Positions 28,694 through 39,624 of a stretch of 64,000 nucleotides of DNA are shown one piece after another. The notes beneath the pieces are model-generated. The model saw nothing but the letters and a program-made list of their open reading frames with translations, had not been told where the DNA came from and did not search any database. This DNA comes from an uncultured Kordiimonas sp. (GTDB lineage: Bacteria > Pseudomonadota > Alphaproteobacteria > Sphingomonadales > Kordiimonadaceae): NCBI GenBank assembly GCA_947492375.1, contig CANLMI010000002.1, forward strand, positions 497,529-561,528, read 5' to 3'. Position 1 is the first letter of the stretch. Each line of letters opens with the position of its first letter. The position numbers were made by a program, and so were the translations under genes.

Positions 28694-29401
28694 TCAATCA
28701 TGTGTTTGTGCCCGGCGCATACCGAAAGCAACATAAACACCCAAAAGCCCAAGTGCGAGACCATACCATGTCAGCATATATTCAAAATGGTCATTTGGAA
28801 TATCTATTCTGACCTGTCCACCAATCGGCAATTTGCCCAATGCCGATTGATGATCTGCGACAATACGGAAATGATAAAATTCATCCAGTTTAAAATGATC
28901 AAAAAGCTGAAAAATATCTGCAAGGTACCATGCATTCTTCTCTGGCTGATTTTCAGGCGTAAAACTACCAGCTTGCGGGTTGGTTAAAAGCACACCAGAA
29001 ACCTGAACCGTTCTCCCTTGCCTTAAATCCGGCAACTCTTTGTTATCAAATGGAACCCATCCCCAATTGACCATTACCCACCTACCAAACTGATGCCTAA
29101 CCGGAAGGTATAAATGATATCCGGATTTCCCTTTGGTATTAGGTGCAAAAACTTTCGCAGGTTCTGCGTCCAATACCTCACCCTGAAAGGAAAAGCGCTT
29201 ATATTGCTCAGATACAGGCGCATCAAGATGAACAGGTAAAGAAACTGATTCGCCGCTCAATCCCGTTTCGATTCTGGAAACCAATTCTGATTTAGGTCCG
29301 ATTTTGCGTGCTTGCCATGTACCAAGACCCAACAGAATTATCAAAGCAAAGAACGTCAGAATACTCAGGGTCCAACCGGGTTTAAACTTGGTTGCTAACA
29401 T
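28694..29401 (-). CDS. SURF1 family cytochrome oxidase assembly protein
   Basis: 235 aa with membrane helices at both ends (about residues 10-28 and 208-226) and a periplasmic domain between, the SURF1 topology. WTLSILTFFALIILLGLGTWQ is the first helix, YKRFSFQGEVLDAEPAKVF and VMVNWGWVPFDNKELPDLRQG are family segments. SURF1 assists heme a insertion into CoxA. It follows coxC, but a strong minus-strand terminator lies in the 140-base gap, so it may be transcribed mainly from its own promoter with thrC. Confidence 0.95.
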   Translation of the reverse strand: MLATKFKPGWTLSILTFFALIILLGLGTWQARKIGPKSELVSRIETGLSGESVSLPVHLDAPVSEQYKRFSFQGEVLDAEPAKVFAPNTKGKSGYHLYLPVRHQFGRWVMVNWGWVPFDNKELPDLRQGRTVQVSGVLLTNPQAGSFTPENQPEKNAWYLADIFQLFDHFKLDEFYHFRIVADHQSALGKLPIGGQVRIDIPNDHFEYMLTWYGLALGLLGVYVAFGMRRAQTHD

Positions 29402-29465
29402 TTTAATGCACCACCAAATAAATCGCCTTTACTATACTTCTGATATTTATACCAGACGCATGCCT

Positions 29466-29504
29466 GAAAAGACAAAACCGACCGCGATAAAATATCACGG
29501 CCGG
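29466..29504 (-). terminator. rho-independent terminator between coxC and SURF1
   Basis: Minus-strand RNA forms an 11-bp stem (plus-strand arms 29478-29488 and 29494-29504, two G-U pairs) with a 5-base loop, then UUUUGUCUUUUC. The plus strand has two mismatches at the same positions, so the signal is strand specific. It ends the cox operon after coxC. Confidence 0.85.
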
Positions 29505-29541
29505 CATGAAATTCAGATCGGCTTTTAAAAGCCATCATTCC

Positions 29542-30390
29542 TTATGCGCCGCCCCAAATGTAAACAGCGAAGAATAGGAACAACCAAACGACATCAACAA
29601 AATGCCAATACCATGCAGCAGCCTCAAAACCAAAATGATGGTCTGTTTTAAAGTGACCACGGTATACACGGCCTAAACAAACAGCGAGGAAGATAGTACC
29701 AACAAGAACGTGGAAACCATGGAACCCTGTCGCCATATAGAATGTCGCACTGTAGATATTACCAGAAAAGCCAAAAGCAGCATGGCTATACTCATAGCCC
29801 TGCACAAAACTAAAGATCACTCCCAGCACTACAGTTAACCAGAGTCCATTTTTCAACCCTTGGCGGTCGCCGTGAAGAACCGCATGATGTGCCCATGTAA
29901 CCGTTGTTCCAGAGAGCAACAAAATCAAAGTGTTGATAAATGGAAGATGCCAAGGGTCAAATGTCTCTATCCCTTGTGGTGGCCAAGCTGCTTCATTTTG
30001 GAAAACTTCCCAAAAAGCACCTTGTTCAATTGGAAGCGCTGGATAAAGCGACGCGTTAAAAAACGCCCAAAACCACGCAACGAAAAACATTACTTCTGAG
30101 GCAATGAAAAGGATCATGCCGTAACGAAGGCCAATACCAACAACAGGTGTGTGATCACCCATTTCAGCTTCTTTTACAACATCCTTCCACCATGCAAACA
30201 TAGTATACAAAAGTAAAAGGAAACCCGGTATCAGGAGATAATTACCAAACCCAGCAGCACCAAATAATTTGGCCTCAGGTTTCATCGTAAATACCCCACC
30301 TATAGTAATCAAGAGCACTGCTATCGATGCCACCGCAGGCCATGGGCTTGGGTTCACCAAGTGATAATCATGCTTCACATCACCTGCCAT
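29542..30390 (-). CDS. coxC: cytochrome c oxidase subunit III
   Basis: Seven-helix subunit III of the aa3-type oxidase, 282 aa. [20 protein letters not shown] is the standard start; [20 protein letters not shown] has the conserved Glu, and [20 protein letters not shown] and [20 protein letters not shown] end the protein. Subunit III stabilises the binuclear centre during turnover and binds lipid. It follows ctaG in the cox block and is followed by a terminator. Confidence 0.98.
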   Translation of the reverse strand: MAGDVKHDYHLVNPSPWPAVASIAVLLITIGGVFTMKPEAKLFGAAGFGNYLLIPGFLLLLYTMFAWWKDVVKEAEMGDHTPVVGIGLRYGMILFIASEVMFFVAWFWAFFNASLYPALPIEQGAFWEVFQNEAAWPPQGIETFDPWHLPFINTLILLLSGTTVTWAHHAVLHGDRQGLKNGLWLTVVLGVIFSFVQGYEYSHAAFGFSGNIYSATFYMATGFHGFHVLVGTIFLAVCLGRVYRGHFKTDHHFGFEAAAWYWHFVDVVWLFLFFAVYIWGGA

Positions 30391-30449
30391 TTTAAACTTC
30401 TCCTAATCATCATTGGCCCCTAGCGCCAATTTTTTAACTTTTATTACGA

Positions 30450-31019
30450 CTAACGTCCCGATGCAACAATCGCTTCTTGAGCCTCTTCACCATCCAAAGC
30501 AAAAAATGTGTAAGAAAGCGTTACTTCAGTCACTTCATCCAAATTACGATCCTCATCAATTGAGGGATCAATATAGTAAACAACAGGCATATCAACCCGC
30601 TCACCGGGTTTGAGCACCTGTTCTGTAAAACAAAAACAATCAATCTTTGCGAAATAACTACCAGCCTTATGCGGTGTCACATTATAGGTGGCACGGCCAA
30701 CAATTGTTTTATTCGTTGGGTTATAAGCTTCATAGTATGCAAGTGACTGCTCACCAACCTTGAGGCGCTGATCACCCTGACTTGGTTTGAATTCCCATGC
30801 CATGTCCCGGTGGGTACTAGCAGCAAACCGTACTTTGATATCACGGTCAATCACGGTGTCATCAACTGAGGCAACTTCCTGTGTTGTACCGCCGTATCCT
30901 GTTACTTGGCAAAACAGTTCATAGAGGGGAACAGCCGCATACGCCATGCCAACCATTAATACGGCAGTGCCTGCAACGATTAAACCAACGCGGCTATTCT
31001 TTGTGTCCAAATCAGTCAA
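30450..31019 (-). CDS. ctaG: cytochrome c oxidase assembly protein CtaG/Cox11
   Basis: Copper chaperone for CuB of CoxA, 189 aa. A single N-terminal membrane helix (about residues 10-30) is followed by LYELFCQVTGYGGTTQ, the Cox11 signature, and the copper-binding CFCF in KIDCFCFTEQVLKPGE; VYYIDPSIDED is also typical. Start is TTG at 31019, with AAAGGA eight bases upstream. Its first two bases are shared with the TGA of the small ORF before it, so the genes are tightly coupled. Confidence 0.95.
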   Translation of the reverse strand: MTDLDTKNSRVGLIVAGTAVLMVGMAYAAVPLYELFCQVTGYGGTTQEVASVDDTVIDRDIKVRFAASTHRDMAWEFKPSQGDQRLKVGEQSLAYYEAYNPTNKTIVGRATYNVTPHKAGSYFAKIDCFCFTEQVLKPGERVDMPVVYYIDPSIDEDRNLDEVTEVTLSYTFFALDGEEAQEAIVASGR

Positions 31020-31144
31020 GGAGCAAGTCCTTTGATACGAAAATAACTAACCACGATTAATACAACCACAAAAACACCGAGCGAACCACCAAGCAAGCGA
31101 TTACGCTTTTTCATTTTAGCATGCATTTCAGAATGTTCGCGCAT
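31016..31144 (-). CDS. 42-residue single-helix protein in the cox operon (CoxF-like)
   Basis: Small ORF of 42 codons. It begins with ATG 31144, overlapping the ctaB TGA by one base, and ends in a TGA that overlaps the TTG start of ctaG. The product has a basic N-terminal third (MHAKMKKRNRLLGG) followed by a membrane helix of about 20 residues (SLGVFVVVLIVVSYF). Short one-helix proteins at this exact place between ctaB and ctaG are common in alphaproteobacteria and are sometimes called CoxF; the function is not established. The perfect head-to-tail packing with both neighbours argues that it is translated. Confidence 0.82.
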   Translation of the reverse strand: MREHSEMHAKMKKRNRLLGGSLGVFVVVLIVVSYFRIKGLAP

Positions 31145-32061
31145 CAGATGAATGCTCCAATTACGTTTTCAAGTGCCAATGTGCCAAAAACAGCAAAAAG
31201 ATAGAGAATAGAAAATAGGAATAGCTTTTTTTCCACCTTTTTCACGCCTCTGAACACTTGTACTGAATAAAAAAGGAATATTGCGCTCAAAATACCTACA
31301 ACACCCCCATATACACTCCCGGCAAAACCCATAAAAAATGGTGCCAAAGCACAAGGTATCATCAAGAGTGTATAGCCAAGAATTTGATTTCTTGTCGTCC
31401 GTTCACCTGCAACAACAGGCAGCATTGGCACGCTAACCTTCTCATAGTCCTTTGAGATAAAAAGCGAAAGCGCCCAAAAATGTGGCGGTGTCCAAAGGAA
31501 AATAATACCAAATAGAACAAGCGATTCGATCGTAACGCTATCTGTAACCGCAGCCCAACCAATCATTGGAGGGAAAGCGCCAGCAGCACCACCAATAACA
31601 ATGTTCTGCGGCGTTCTGCGCTTTAGCCACATTGTGTATACAACCGCGTAAAAGAAAATTGTTACTGCAAGCAAAATTGCCGACGTAATGTTAACAACTA
31701 AGCCAAGCAGAAGAACCGAACCAACCGAGAGCACAACACCAAGAACAAGCGCATCCTCTTTAGATACCAAGCCCATCGGGATTGGCCGTGATTTTGTGCG
31801 CTCCATTTCAGCATCGATATCAGCATCATACCACATATTAAGCGCACCAGAAGCACCAGCACCAATTGCAATCAACAAAACTGAAACAAACGCTATCACA
31901 GGGTTCATTGATCCCGGCGCAGCAACAAGCCCTACAAACGCGGTGAAAATCACGAGCGACATAACCCGTGGCTTCAATAGCGCAATAAAAGCATGTGCAT
32001 CAGCCTCCTGCATCATGGCAGAAGGCTGATTGTCAATCTTATGTATTGCAGTATCGCTCAA
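31144..32061 (-). CDS. ctaB: protoheme IX farnesyltransferase (heme o synthase)
   Basis: Multi-helix UbiA-superfamily prenyltransferase, 305 aa. It converts heme b to heme o, the precursor of heme a for the aa3 oxidase. The prenyl-diphosphate-binding motif is NMWYDADIDAEMERTKSRPIP, followed by a second acidic segment near FISKDYEKVSVPML. Start is TTG (32061) with GGAAGGG eight bases upstream. It lies 41 bases after coxA and is coupled to the small ORF and ctaG. The heme a synthase gene (ctaA) is not in the window. Confidence 0.96.
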   Translation of the reverse strand: MSDTAIHKIDNQPSAMMQEADAHAFIALLKPRVMSLVIFTAFVGLVAAPGSMNPVIAFVSVLLIAIGAGASGALNMWYDADIDAEMERTKSRPIPMGLVSKEDALVLGVVLSVGSVLLLGLVVNITSAILLAVTIFFYAVVYTMWLKRRTPQNIVIGGAAGAFPPMIGWAAVTDSVTIESLVLFGIIFLWTPPHFWALSLFISKDYEKVSVPMLPVVAGERTTRNQILGYTLLMIPCALAPFFMGFAGSVYGGVVGILSAIFLFYSVQVFRGVKKVEKKLFLFSILYLFAVFGTLALENVIGAFI

Positions 32062-32102
32062 TAGTTTTCCCTTCCTCGGAAAATAGAATGCTTTCCAGCA
32101 AA

Positions 32103-34621
<2,519 letters not shown>

Positions 34622-34986
34622 ATTGCTGCTTTCCTTCTTCTCTTCCCCAAATCGGGCATTTAAAAGAGATTAACCCTAGCCCCATAGCTTATCGGGAAAG
34701 CTCTCTTCTAAATGGGCTAATCAAGAATACTATATCTTAAATTAGCCACGAATGCGCGCACGTTATACCAAAGCTCTCACAAGGCTCAAGTCGATAAAAT
34801 ATTTTTTTACACTTGTGACCAAGCTTTTTAGCTTCTTTACTTGTAAATATCAGAATAAATTACCATGCTCACATGTAAATAGAAAATATATTGCGTCAAT
34901 AGGACGCGGTATAAGCAAGCGAGCCTCTGCATGCTGATATGATTGCAACAGTATGATGAGTATTTTCGCAAAAATAGGATAAAGTG
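34622..34986. other. 365-base divergent intergenic region between coxB and tldD
   Basis: AT-rich spacer with no ORF I would support. It must hold the cox promoter (see 34762-34789) and the tldD promoter, which I could not place. No terminator, repeat or RNA fold stands out by eye. Confidence 0.6.
34762..34789 (-). promoter_or_regulatory. candidate promoter of the cox operon
   Basis: On the minus strand TTGAGC (34784-34789), 16-base spacer, TATAAC (34762-34767), giving a leader of about 130 bases before coxB. Consensus match only; no other support. Confidence 0.42.
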
Positions 34987-36423
34987 ATGCCGTCAGATGA
35001 TAATGCTTCGTTAGATTTTTTCTTCTCTAATTCAGAACTGGATGCAAACCGTACTGAAGGGATTCTCAATGAAACCCTAAAGGATATGGATGACGGCGAA
35101 TTATATCTGGAAGCAACCCAATCAGAATCCTTCACCTTTGACGACGGCCGCTTAAAAGCTGCAACCTTTGACACAACACAAGGTTTTGGCTTACGTGCTG
35201 TTGCTGGCGAATCCACGGGTTACGCCCATTCAAATGAATTGAGTGAAGACGCAGTCAAGCGCGCAAGTGCAACCGTTGGTATTGTAAATGCTGGCAACAC
35301 AGGCACCATGAGTATTGCACCGGTACGTTCAAACAAACAATTATACACGGATGAAAACCCCTTAGGCGGCATTGCTTTCAAGGAAAAAACAGCCCTATTG
35401 GAAGAAATAGACGCATACACCCGCGCGCAAGACCCTCGAATCAGACAGGTAAGCGCTTCCCTGATGGGGAGTTGGCAAGCTGTGGAAATTATGCGCGCCG
35501 GAGGGCACCGTGTTCGTGATATCCGTCCCTTGGTCAGGTTAAACGTTTCTGTTGTTATGGGCGAAGGTGACAGACAGGAAACCGGGTATGACGGCGCTGG
35601 TGGTCGTCGGTCATATGATACGTTATTTGATCCTTCAAATTGGCAAGGGCAAGTCAGCGAAGCCATAAGACAAGCGGAAGTCAATCTTGAAAGCGCTGAC
35701 ACACCCGCCGGTGAAATGACTGTTGTGCTTGGCCCTGGATGGCCTGGTGTTTTATTACATGAGGCAATTGGTCATGGCCTAGAAGGGGATTTCAACCGTA
35801 AAAAAACGTCTGCATTTGCTGGCCTTTTGGGTGAGCGCGTTGCAGCGCCCGGCGTCACCGTTCTGGATGATGGCACAATGGAAGCGCGTCGTGGCTCCTT
35901 GACTGTGGATGATGAAGGCACGCCAACTGAACGCACCGTTCTTATTGAGGATGGTATCCTGAAAGGCTATATGCAAGACCGACTGAATGCTCGTTTGATG
36001 GGCATGAGCCCAACAGGAAATGGCCGCAGGCAATCTTTCGCACATGCTCCAATGCCTCGCATGACCAACACGTTCATGCTGGCTGGTGACAAGGATCCAG
36101 CCGAAATCATCGCAAGCGTTGATGATGGCTTGTATGCTGTTAATTTTGGTGGCGGACAAGTTGATATTACATCTGGCAAATTTGTCTTTAGCTGTACCGA
36201 AGCTTACCGCATTCGCGGTGGCAAAATTGCAGAGCCTGTTAAAGGCGCAACGTTAATTGGTAATGGCCCTGATGTGTTGACCCGCGTATCAATGATTGGG
36301 AACGACCTAAAACTGGATAACGGTGTTGGAATTTGCGGCAAAGCAGGTCAAACAGTACCAGCCGGCGTGGGCCAACCAACTTTGCGGATCGATGGTTTAA
36401 CTGTTGGCGGCACCGCCACTTAG
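34987..36423 (+). CDS. tldD: TldD-family metalloprotease
   Basis: 478 aa. The zinc motif is HEAIGHGLEGD (HExxxH), the TldD signature, with a third ligand expected in the C-terminal domain near the FSCTEAYRIRGGKIAEPVKG segment. TldD normally forms a heterodimer with TldE (PmbA) that degrades unfolded or leader peptides, but no tldE is adjacent. I chose ATG 34987, seven bases after AGGA; a GTG directly before it is also open. The C-terminal CGKAGQTVPAGVGQPTLRI is typical of the family. Confidence 0.95.
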   Translation: MPSDDNASLDFFFSNSELDANRTEGILNETLKDMDDGELYLEATQSESFTFDDGRLKAATFDTTQGFGLRAVAGESTGYAHSNELSEDAVKRASATVGIVNAGNTGTMSIAPVRSNKQLYTDENPLGGIAFKEKTALLEEIDAYTRAQDPRIRQVSASLMGSWQAVEIMRAGGHRVRDIRPLVRLNVSVVMGEGDRQETGYDGAGGRRSYDTLFDPSNWQGQVSEAIRQAEVNLESADTPAGEMTVVLGPGWPGVLLHEAIGHGLEGDFNRKKTSAFAGLLGERVAAPGVTVLDDGTMEARRGSLTVDDEGTPTERTVLIEDGILKGYMQDRLNARLMGMSPTGNGRRQSFAHAPMPRMTNTFMLAGDKDPAEIIASVDDGLYAVNFGGGQVDITSGKFVFSCTEAYRIRGGKIAEPVKGATLIGNGPDVLTRVSMIGNDLKLDNGVGICGKAGQTVPAGVGQPTLRIDGLTVGGTAT

Positions 36424-36480
36424 CTTGAAATTTCTTCAAAAACTCCCATTTAATGATAATAACGTTAGATGGGAGGCAAC

Positions 36481-36648
36481 ATGATTTTTATAATTGGTGC
36501 AGCCATTTTGGGTGCAATTCTATTCTATTTTTCGTATCAATCACGACAGAATTTCTCGTGTCCTACTTGTGGTGAGAAAATAACCACCGAATATTTAGAT
36601 GCAAAAAATTGCACAATGTGCGGGTCAGACTTGAAAAAAGATCATTAA
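36481..36648 (+). CDS. 55-residue membrane-anchored zinc-ribbon protein
   Basis: Small ORF with a strong ribosome-binding site (GGGAGG seven bases before the ATG). One membrane helix (residues 2-18, FIIGAAILGAILFYFSY) is followed by a zinc-ribbon-like knuckle pair: CPTC at residues 27-30 and CTMC at 44-47, 13 residues apart. The charged end KKDH follows. It lies 57 bases after tldD and 19 bases before the YbjQ gene, on the same strand, so is probably cotranscribed with YbjQ. I do not recognise a named family; such one-helix zinc ribbons are often undercalled. Confidence 0.72.
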   Translation: MIFIIGAAILGAILFYFSYQSRQNFSCPTCGEKITTEYLDAKNCTMCGSDLKKDH

Positions 36649-36667
36649 TTTAAGAGTGGGATTTCAA

Positions 36668-37123
36668 ATGACGTCAAAAATAGAACGTGACGGATTAGTA
36701 AGCGGTACACGCCCTGACTTGGGGGCAAAAATATTACTAACCGGCGCTGATGGCTTCGATGGATATGAAATCGTTGAATACCTTGGTATGGTTTGGGGTA
36801 TTTCTGTTCGTGCGAAAGACCTCGGCCAGGATTGTTTTATGGGGTGTAAGCAATTAACCGGCGGCGAACTAACGTCATACAGTCAAATGGGATATGAAAC
36901 ACGGCAACGTGCAATTGATGATATGCTTTCGATGGCAAAGCGCCAAGGCGCCAACGCAATTATTAAAACAGGATTTGATGTTGAAGCCATGGGGCAAACA
37001 GCGGCGGCGCAAGTTGTTGCATATGGGACCGCTGTCGTCATCAAACCGATTCAGAACTACGTGCCGGAAGGTGCAATTGGTAATATTCTCGCAGATATCC
37101 ATGATAAGATCGCAGAGAAATAA
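36668..37123 (+). CDS. YbjQ / heavy-metal-binding domain family protein
   Basis: 151 aa from ATG 36668. The C-terminal 100 residues match the YbjQ (PF01906-type) fold: TGADGFDGYEIVEYLGMVWG, ELTSYSQMGYETRQRAIDDM, AKRQGANAIIKTGFDVE and VVAYGTAVVI. These small proteins form pentamers; the metal-binding name is not backed by a clear metal site here. I preferred the ATG over the in-frame GTG four codons earlier (36656). The neighbouring zinc ribbon and Cys-rich membrane protein suggest a small envelope-related unit of unknown role. Confidence 0.88.
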   Translation: MTSKIERDGLVSGTRPDLGAKILLTGADGFDGYEIVEYLGMVWGISVRAKDLGQDCFMGCKQLTGGELTSYSQMGYETRQRAIDDMLSMAKRQGANAIIKTGFDVEAMGQTAAAQVVAYGTAVVIKPIQNYVPEGAIGNILADIHDKIAEK

Positions 37124-37748
37124 ACCATCTGCTCAGCAGGCGATATCCAAATTGCATGAATTGAAACTACGCCTTAAACATACAAGCTGGTTTATGTTTG
37201 CGCACAAACCTCTTTGCTCGCACTATGAACACGATACCATTAAATTTAAAAACTGGTACGTATGCCGTAGTTGTTTTCTGGTATATTTTGGTATCACAGC
37301 AGGGCTAATCATCGCATTTTTAACGCCTGAATTATTAGGGCAATATGCAATTGTATTACCAGTTATGATAGGAACAATTGCTGCCCTATCCTATCCGCCA
37401 CTGTATAAAAAACACCCAAGATGGTTGCGCGATACACTCAGAACAGCCCTCGGGGTTTCAATAGCTGGTGCTTTTGCATCGATAATACTCCAATCGTTCA
37501 CTATTGGTATCGTTTCTTGTGCTTTACTCACGCTCCTTTGGATAGTGTTCGGCAAACTGAGGCAAAAAACAAAACGCTTCAAATGCGAAACATGCCCTGA
37601 AATGAATATATCCGGGATTTGTAACGGATATAGAAAACAAGCTGAAGCGATACAAAACTATGAGCGAGCAATGGAAAGGCTCATTAAGGCTTCCAAAGAC
37701 AATAATAACATCCCTAGTATCATACTTGAAAAGTCAAAAAATAAATGA
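37101..37748 (+). CDS. Cys-rich multi-span membrane protein, DUF2085-like
   Basis: About 215 aa; the start is uncertain. The frame is open back to 36894, but that part overlaps the YbjQ gene in another frame and looks non-coding. Candidates are ATG 37101, TTG 37152 and ATG 37194; I give the first. A cytoplasmic or periplasmic metal-site-like segment HKPLCSHYEH...WYVCRSCFLVYFG leads into three or four membrane helices (about residues 62-82, 84-103, 115-140). A C-terminal tail has FKCETCPEMNISGIC, then a helical charged end. The Cys/His segment before the first helix recalls DUF2085 proteins; this is a resemblance by eye only. Confidence 0.6.
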   Translation: MIRSQRNKPSAQQAISKLHELKLRLKHTSWFMFAHKPLCSHYEHDTIKFKNWYVCRSCFLVYFGITAGLIIAFLTPELLGQYAIVLPVMIGTIAALSYPPLYKKHPRWLRDTLRTALGVSIAGAFASIILQSFTIGIVSCALLTLLWIVFGKLRQKTKRFKCETCPEMNISGICNGYRKQAEAIQNYERAMERLIKASKDNNNIPSIILEKSKNK

Positions 37749-37857
37749 AATGCATCGCTTATGGCTCACGTTGACTTGATGCATGTTGATTATGCTTAAA
37801 CGTGTGTATCTGCATATTTTCAATCGGGTAATAGGTAATTAGGGACAAACTTATTAA

Positions 37858-39615
37858 ATGACCGAAGCACCGCAAGCGAAAAGATTTCAAAAGTCCGATC
37901 GTGCTGTTAAATCAGTCAATGCAATAGAATCGTCTGCGCCACCAAGGGTACATAGCGTTGACGTGATCATTATTGGTAGCGGTATAAGTGGCAGTATTCT
38001 CGCTTGTATTCTCGCCCGTCACGGCCAAAAGGTTGCCTTGTGCGAAGCAGATGTTCACCCGAAGTTTTCTATCGGCGAATCTATGATTTTGGAAACATCC
38101 GAAATCTTCAGATCACTTGCCAAGGTTTATGACGTCCCTGAATTAGAGTATTATAGTTCAGAAAATTTCTTTCCTAAAATCGGCACCAGTCACGGTGTAA
38201 AGCGTCACTTTAGCTATGTACACCATAGCGAAGGCGAGAAACAAAACCCGGCCAATGTTATTCAGGCTGTGATACCACAAGCCCCATATGGCCATGAAAT
38301 TCATATTCACAGACAAGATAGCGACTATTTTTTCGCGTCCACAGCCGTAAAATACGGTGCCAAACTATTCCAAAACACACATGTTTCAGACATCAATATT
38401 CATGAGAGCGGCGTCACAGTAATCACGCAGAATGAGGTTATTAAAGGCAGTTATATTGTTGATGCAGGTGGCTTTCGGTCAATTCTTGCACAGCAAAATA
38501 ACCTTCGCACAGCAAACCTGAAAACACATGCACGTGGTATTTTCACCCATATGATAAATGTGCCATCTGTTCACACAACCAGCAACACTCAACAAGACTA
38601 TAACATCCCTTATCCCTTGGAAGAAGGTACCCTTCATCATATATTTGATGGTGGTTGGATGTGGATAATCCCCTTCGACAATCATAAGCAATCCACCAAT
38701 CCGCTATGCAGCGTCGGGCTGATGCTAGACCCCAGAAAATATCCTGAAGATACTTCACTTTCTGCCGAAGAAGAATTTTGGGATTTTATTCAGCGCTTCC
38801 CCAGCATTCATGAACAATTGAAGCACGCAAAGTCCGTGCGTCCGTGGGTACGCGGTGGCCGCATACAATATAGTTCACAAAAAGCGTATGGTGAATGCTA
38901 TAGTCTGCTTGGGCACGCGGCAGGGTTTATTGATCCTTTGTTCTCAAAAGGACTTTATACCAGCATGGCATCAATCATGGGCCTTGCAAAAGTATTGATC
39001 AAAGCCAAGAAAACTGGTGACTATAACGAGGCAGCATTTTCTGAAGTAGCAGAAAATACATTAAGCTATATTCAAAACAATGATCGCCTGATTTCAAACG
39101 CCTATAAAAGCTTTGCCGACCCACGGTTATGGCATCAATATTCAGTTTTATGGATTTTGGGGGCGTATCTTGAACTCGTCAAGTTAACCACATATCGATA
39201 TCAGTTAGAACGAAAAGCCAGAACATTCAACGAGCGGCTTGAGTTTCCCTTCCCAAAACTCAGCTTGGTTGGCGGCGGATACCCCGCTTATTTTGAACTT
39301 GCTGACAAAATGGACAACAGCCTGAATAGCCTGAAAAACAAAAACAACGCCGAAATTGATCGTGTTGCAAAGGAAATGCGGCAGCACCTCAATGAAGCTG
39401 ATTGGATACCTCATTCATTCAGGGAAATTGCCAACGGCAAAAAACATCTACCCAACAGAAAGTTCACCCACCGCCTCTTGCTCAACAAAGGTGGTATTAT
39501 GGGAACATCAGAATTTCGCAACCATTTTTATGAAGATCTGACGTTATTTGATCTGGCCACAAAAATGCTGAGCGAAAAGATAAAATATTCCAGTCAAACA
39601 ATCAGCAAAGCATAA
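37858..39615 (+). CDS. flavin-dependent halogenase-like FAD oxidoreductase
   Basis: 585 aa. A Rossmann FAD motif GSGISGSILA starts at residue 40, and FSIGESM near residue 70 is the usual halogenase segment. Two signatures of flavin-dependent halogenases are present: WxWxIP as GGWMWIIPFD (about 265-274), and Fx.Px.SxG as GFIDPLFSKG (about 356-365). The C-terminal 200 residues are specific to the halogenase group. A pocket Lys that would prove halogenation cannot be assigned by eye. No reductase, PKS/NRPS or transporter lies nearby, so the substrate is unknown. N-terminal 30 residues are polar and probably not a signal. It could instead be a non-halogenating hydroxylase or geranylgeranyl-reductase-like enzyme, but both motifs favour halogenase. 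Confidence 0.82.
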   Translation: MTEAPQAKRFQKSDRAVKSVNAIESSAPPRVHSVDVIIIGSGISGSILACILARHGQKVALCEADVHPKFSIGESMILETSEIFRSLAKVYDVPELEYYSSENFFPKIGTSHGVKRHFSYVHHSEGEKQNPANVIQAVIPQAPYGHEIHIHRQDSDYFFASTAVKYGAKLFQNTHVSDINIHESGVTVITQNEVIKGSYIVDAGGFRSILAQQNNLRTANLKTHARGIFTHMINVPSVHTTSNTQQDYNIPYPLEEGTLHHIFDGGWMWIIPFDNHKQSTNPLCSVGLMLDPRKYPEDTSLSAEEEFWDFIQRFPSIHEQLKHAKSVRPWVRGGRIQYSSQKAYGECYSLLGHAAGFIDPLFSKGLYTSMASIMGLAKVLIKAKKTGDYNEAAFSEVAENTLSYIQNNDRLISNAYKSFADPRLWHQYSVLWILGAYLELVKLTTYRYQLERKARTFNERLEFPFPKLSLVGGGYPAYFELADKMDNSLNSLKNKNNAEIDRVAKEMRQHLNEADWIPHSFREIANGKKHLPNRKFTHRLLLNKGGIMGTSEFRNHFYEDLTLFDLATKMLSEKIKYSSQTISKA

Positions 39616-39624
39616 GCTTCTTAT

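Noticed and set aside
36894-37100. N-terminal extension of the Cys-rich membrane protein
   Set aside because: Overlaps the YbjQ gene in another frame, lacks a ribosome-binding site and reads as basic nonsense sequence.
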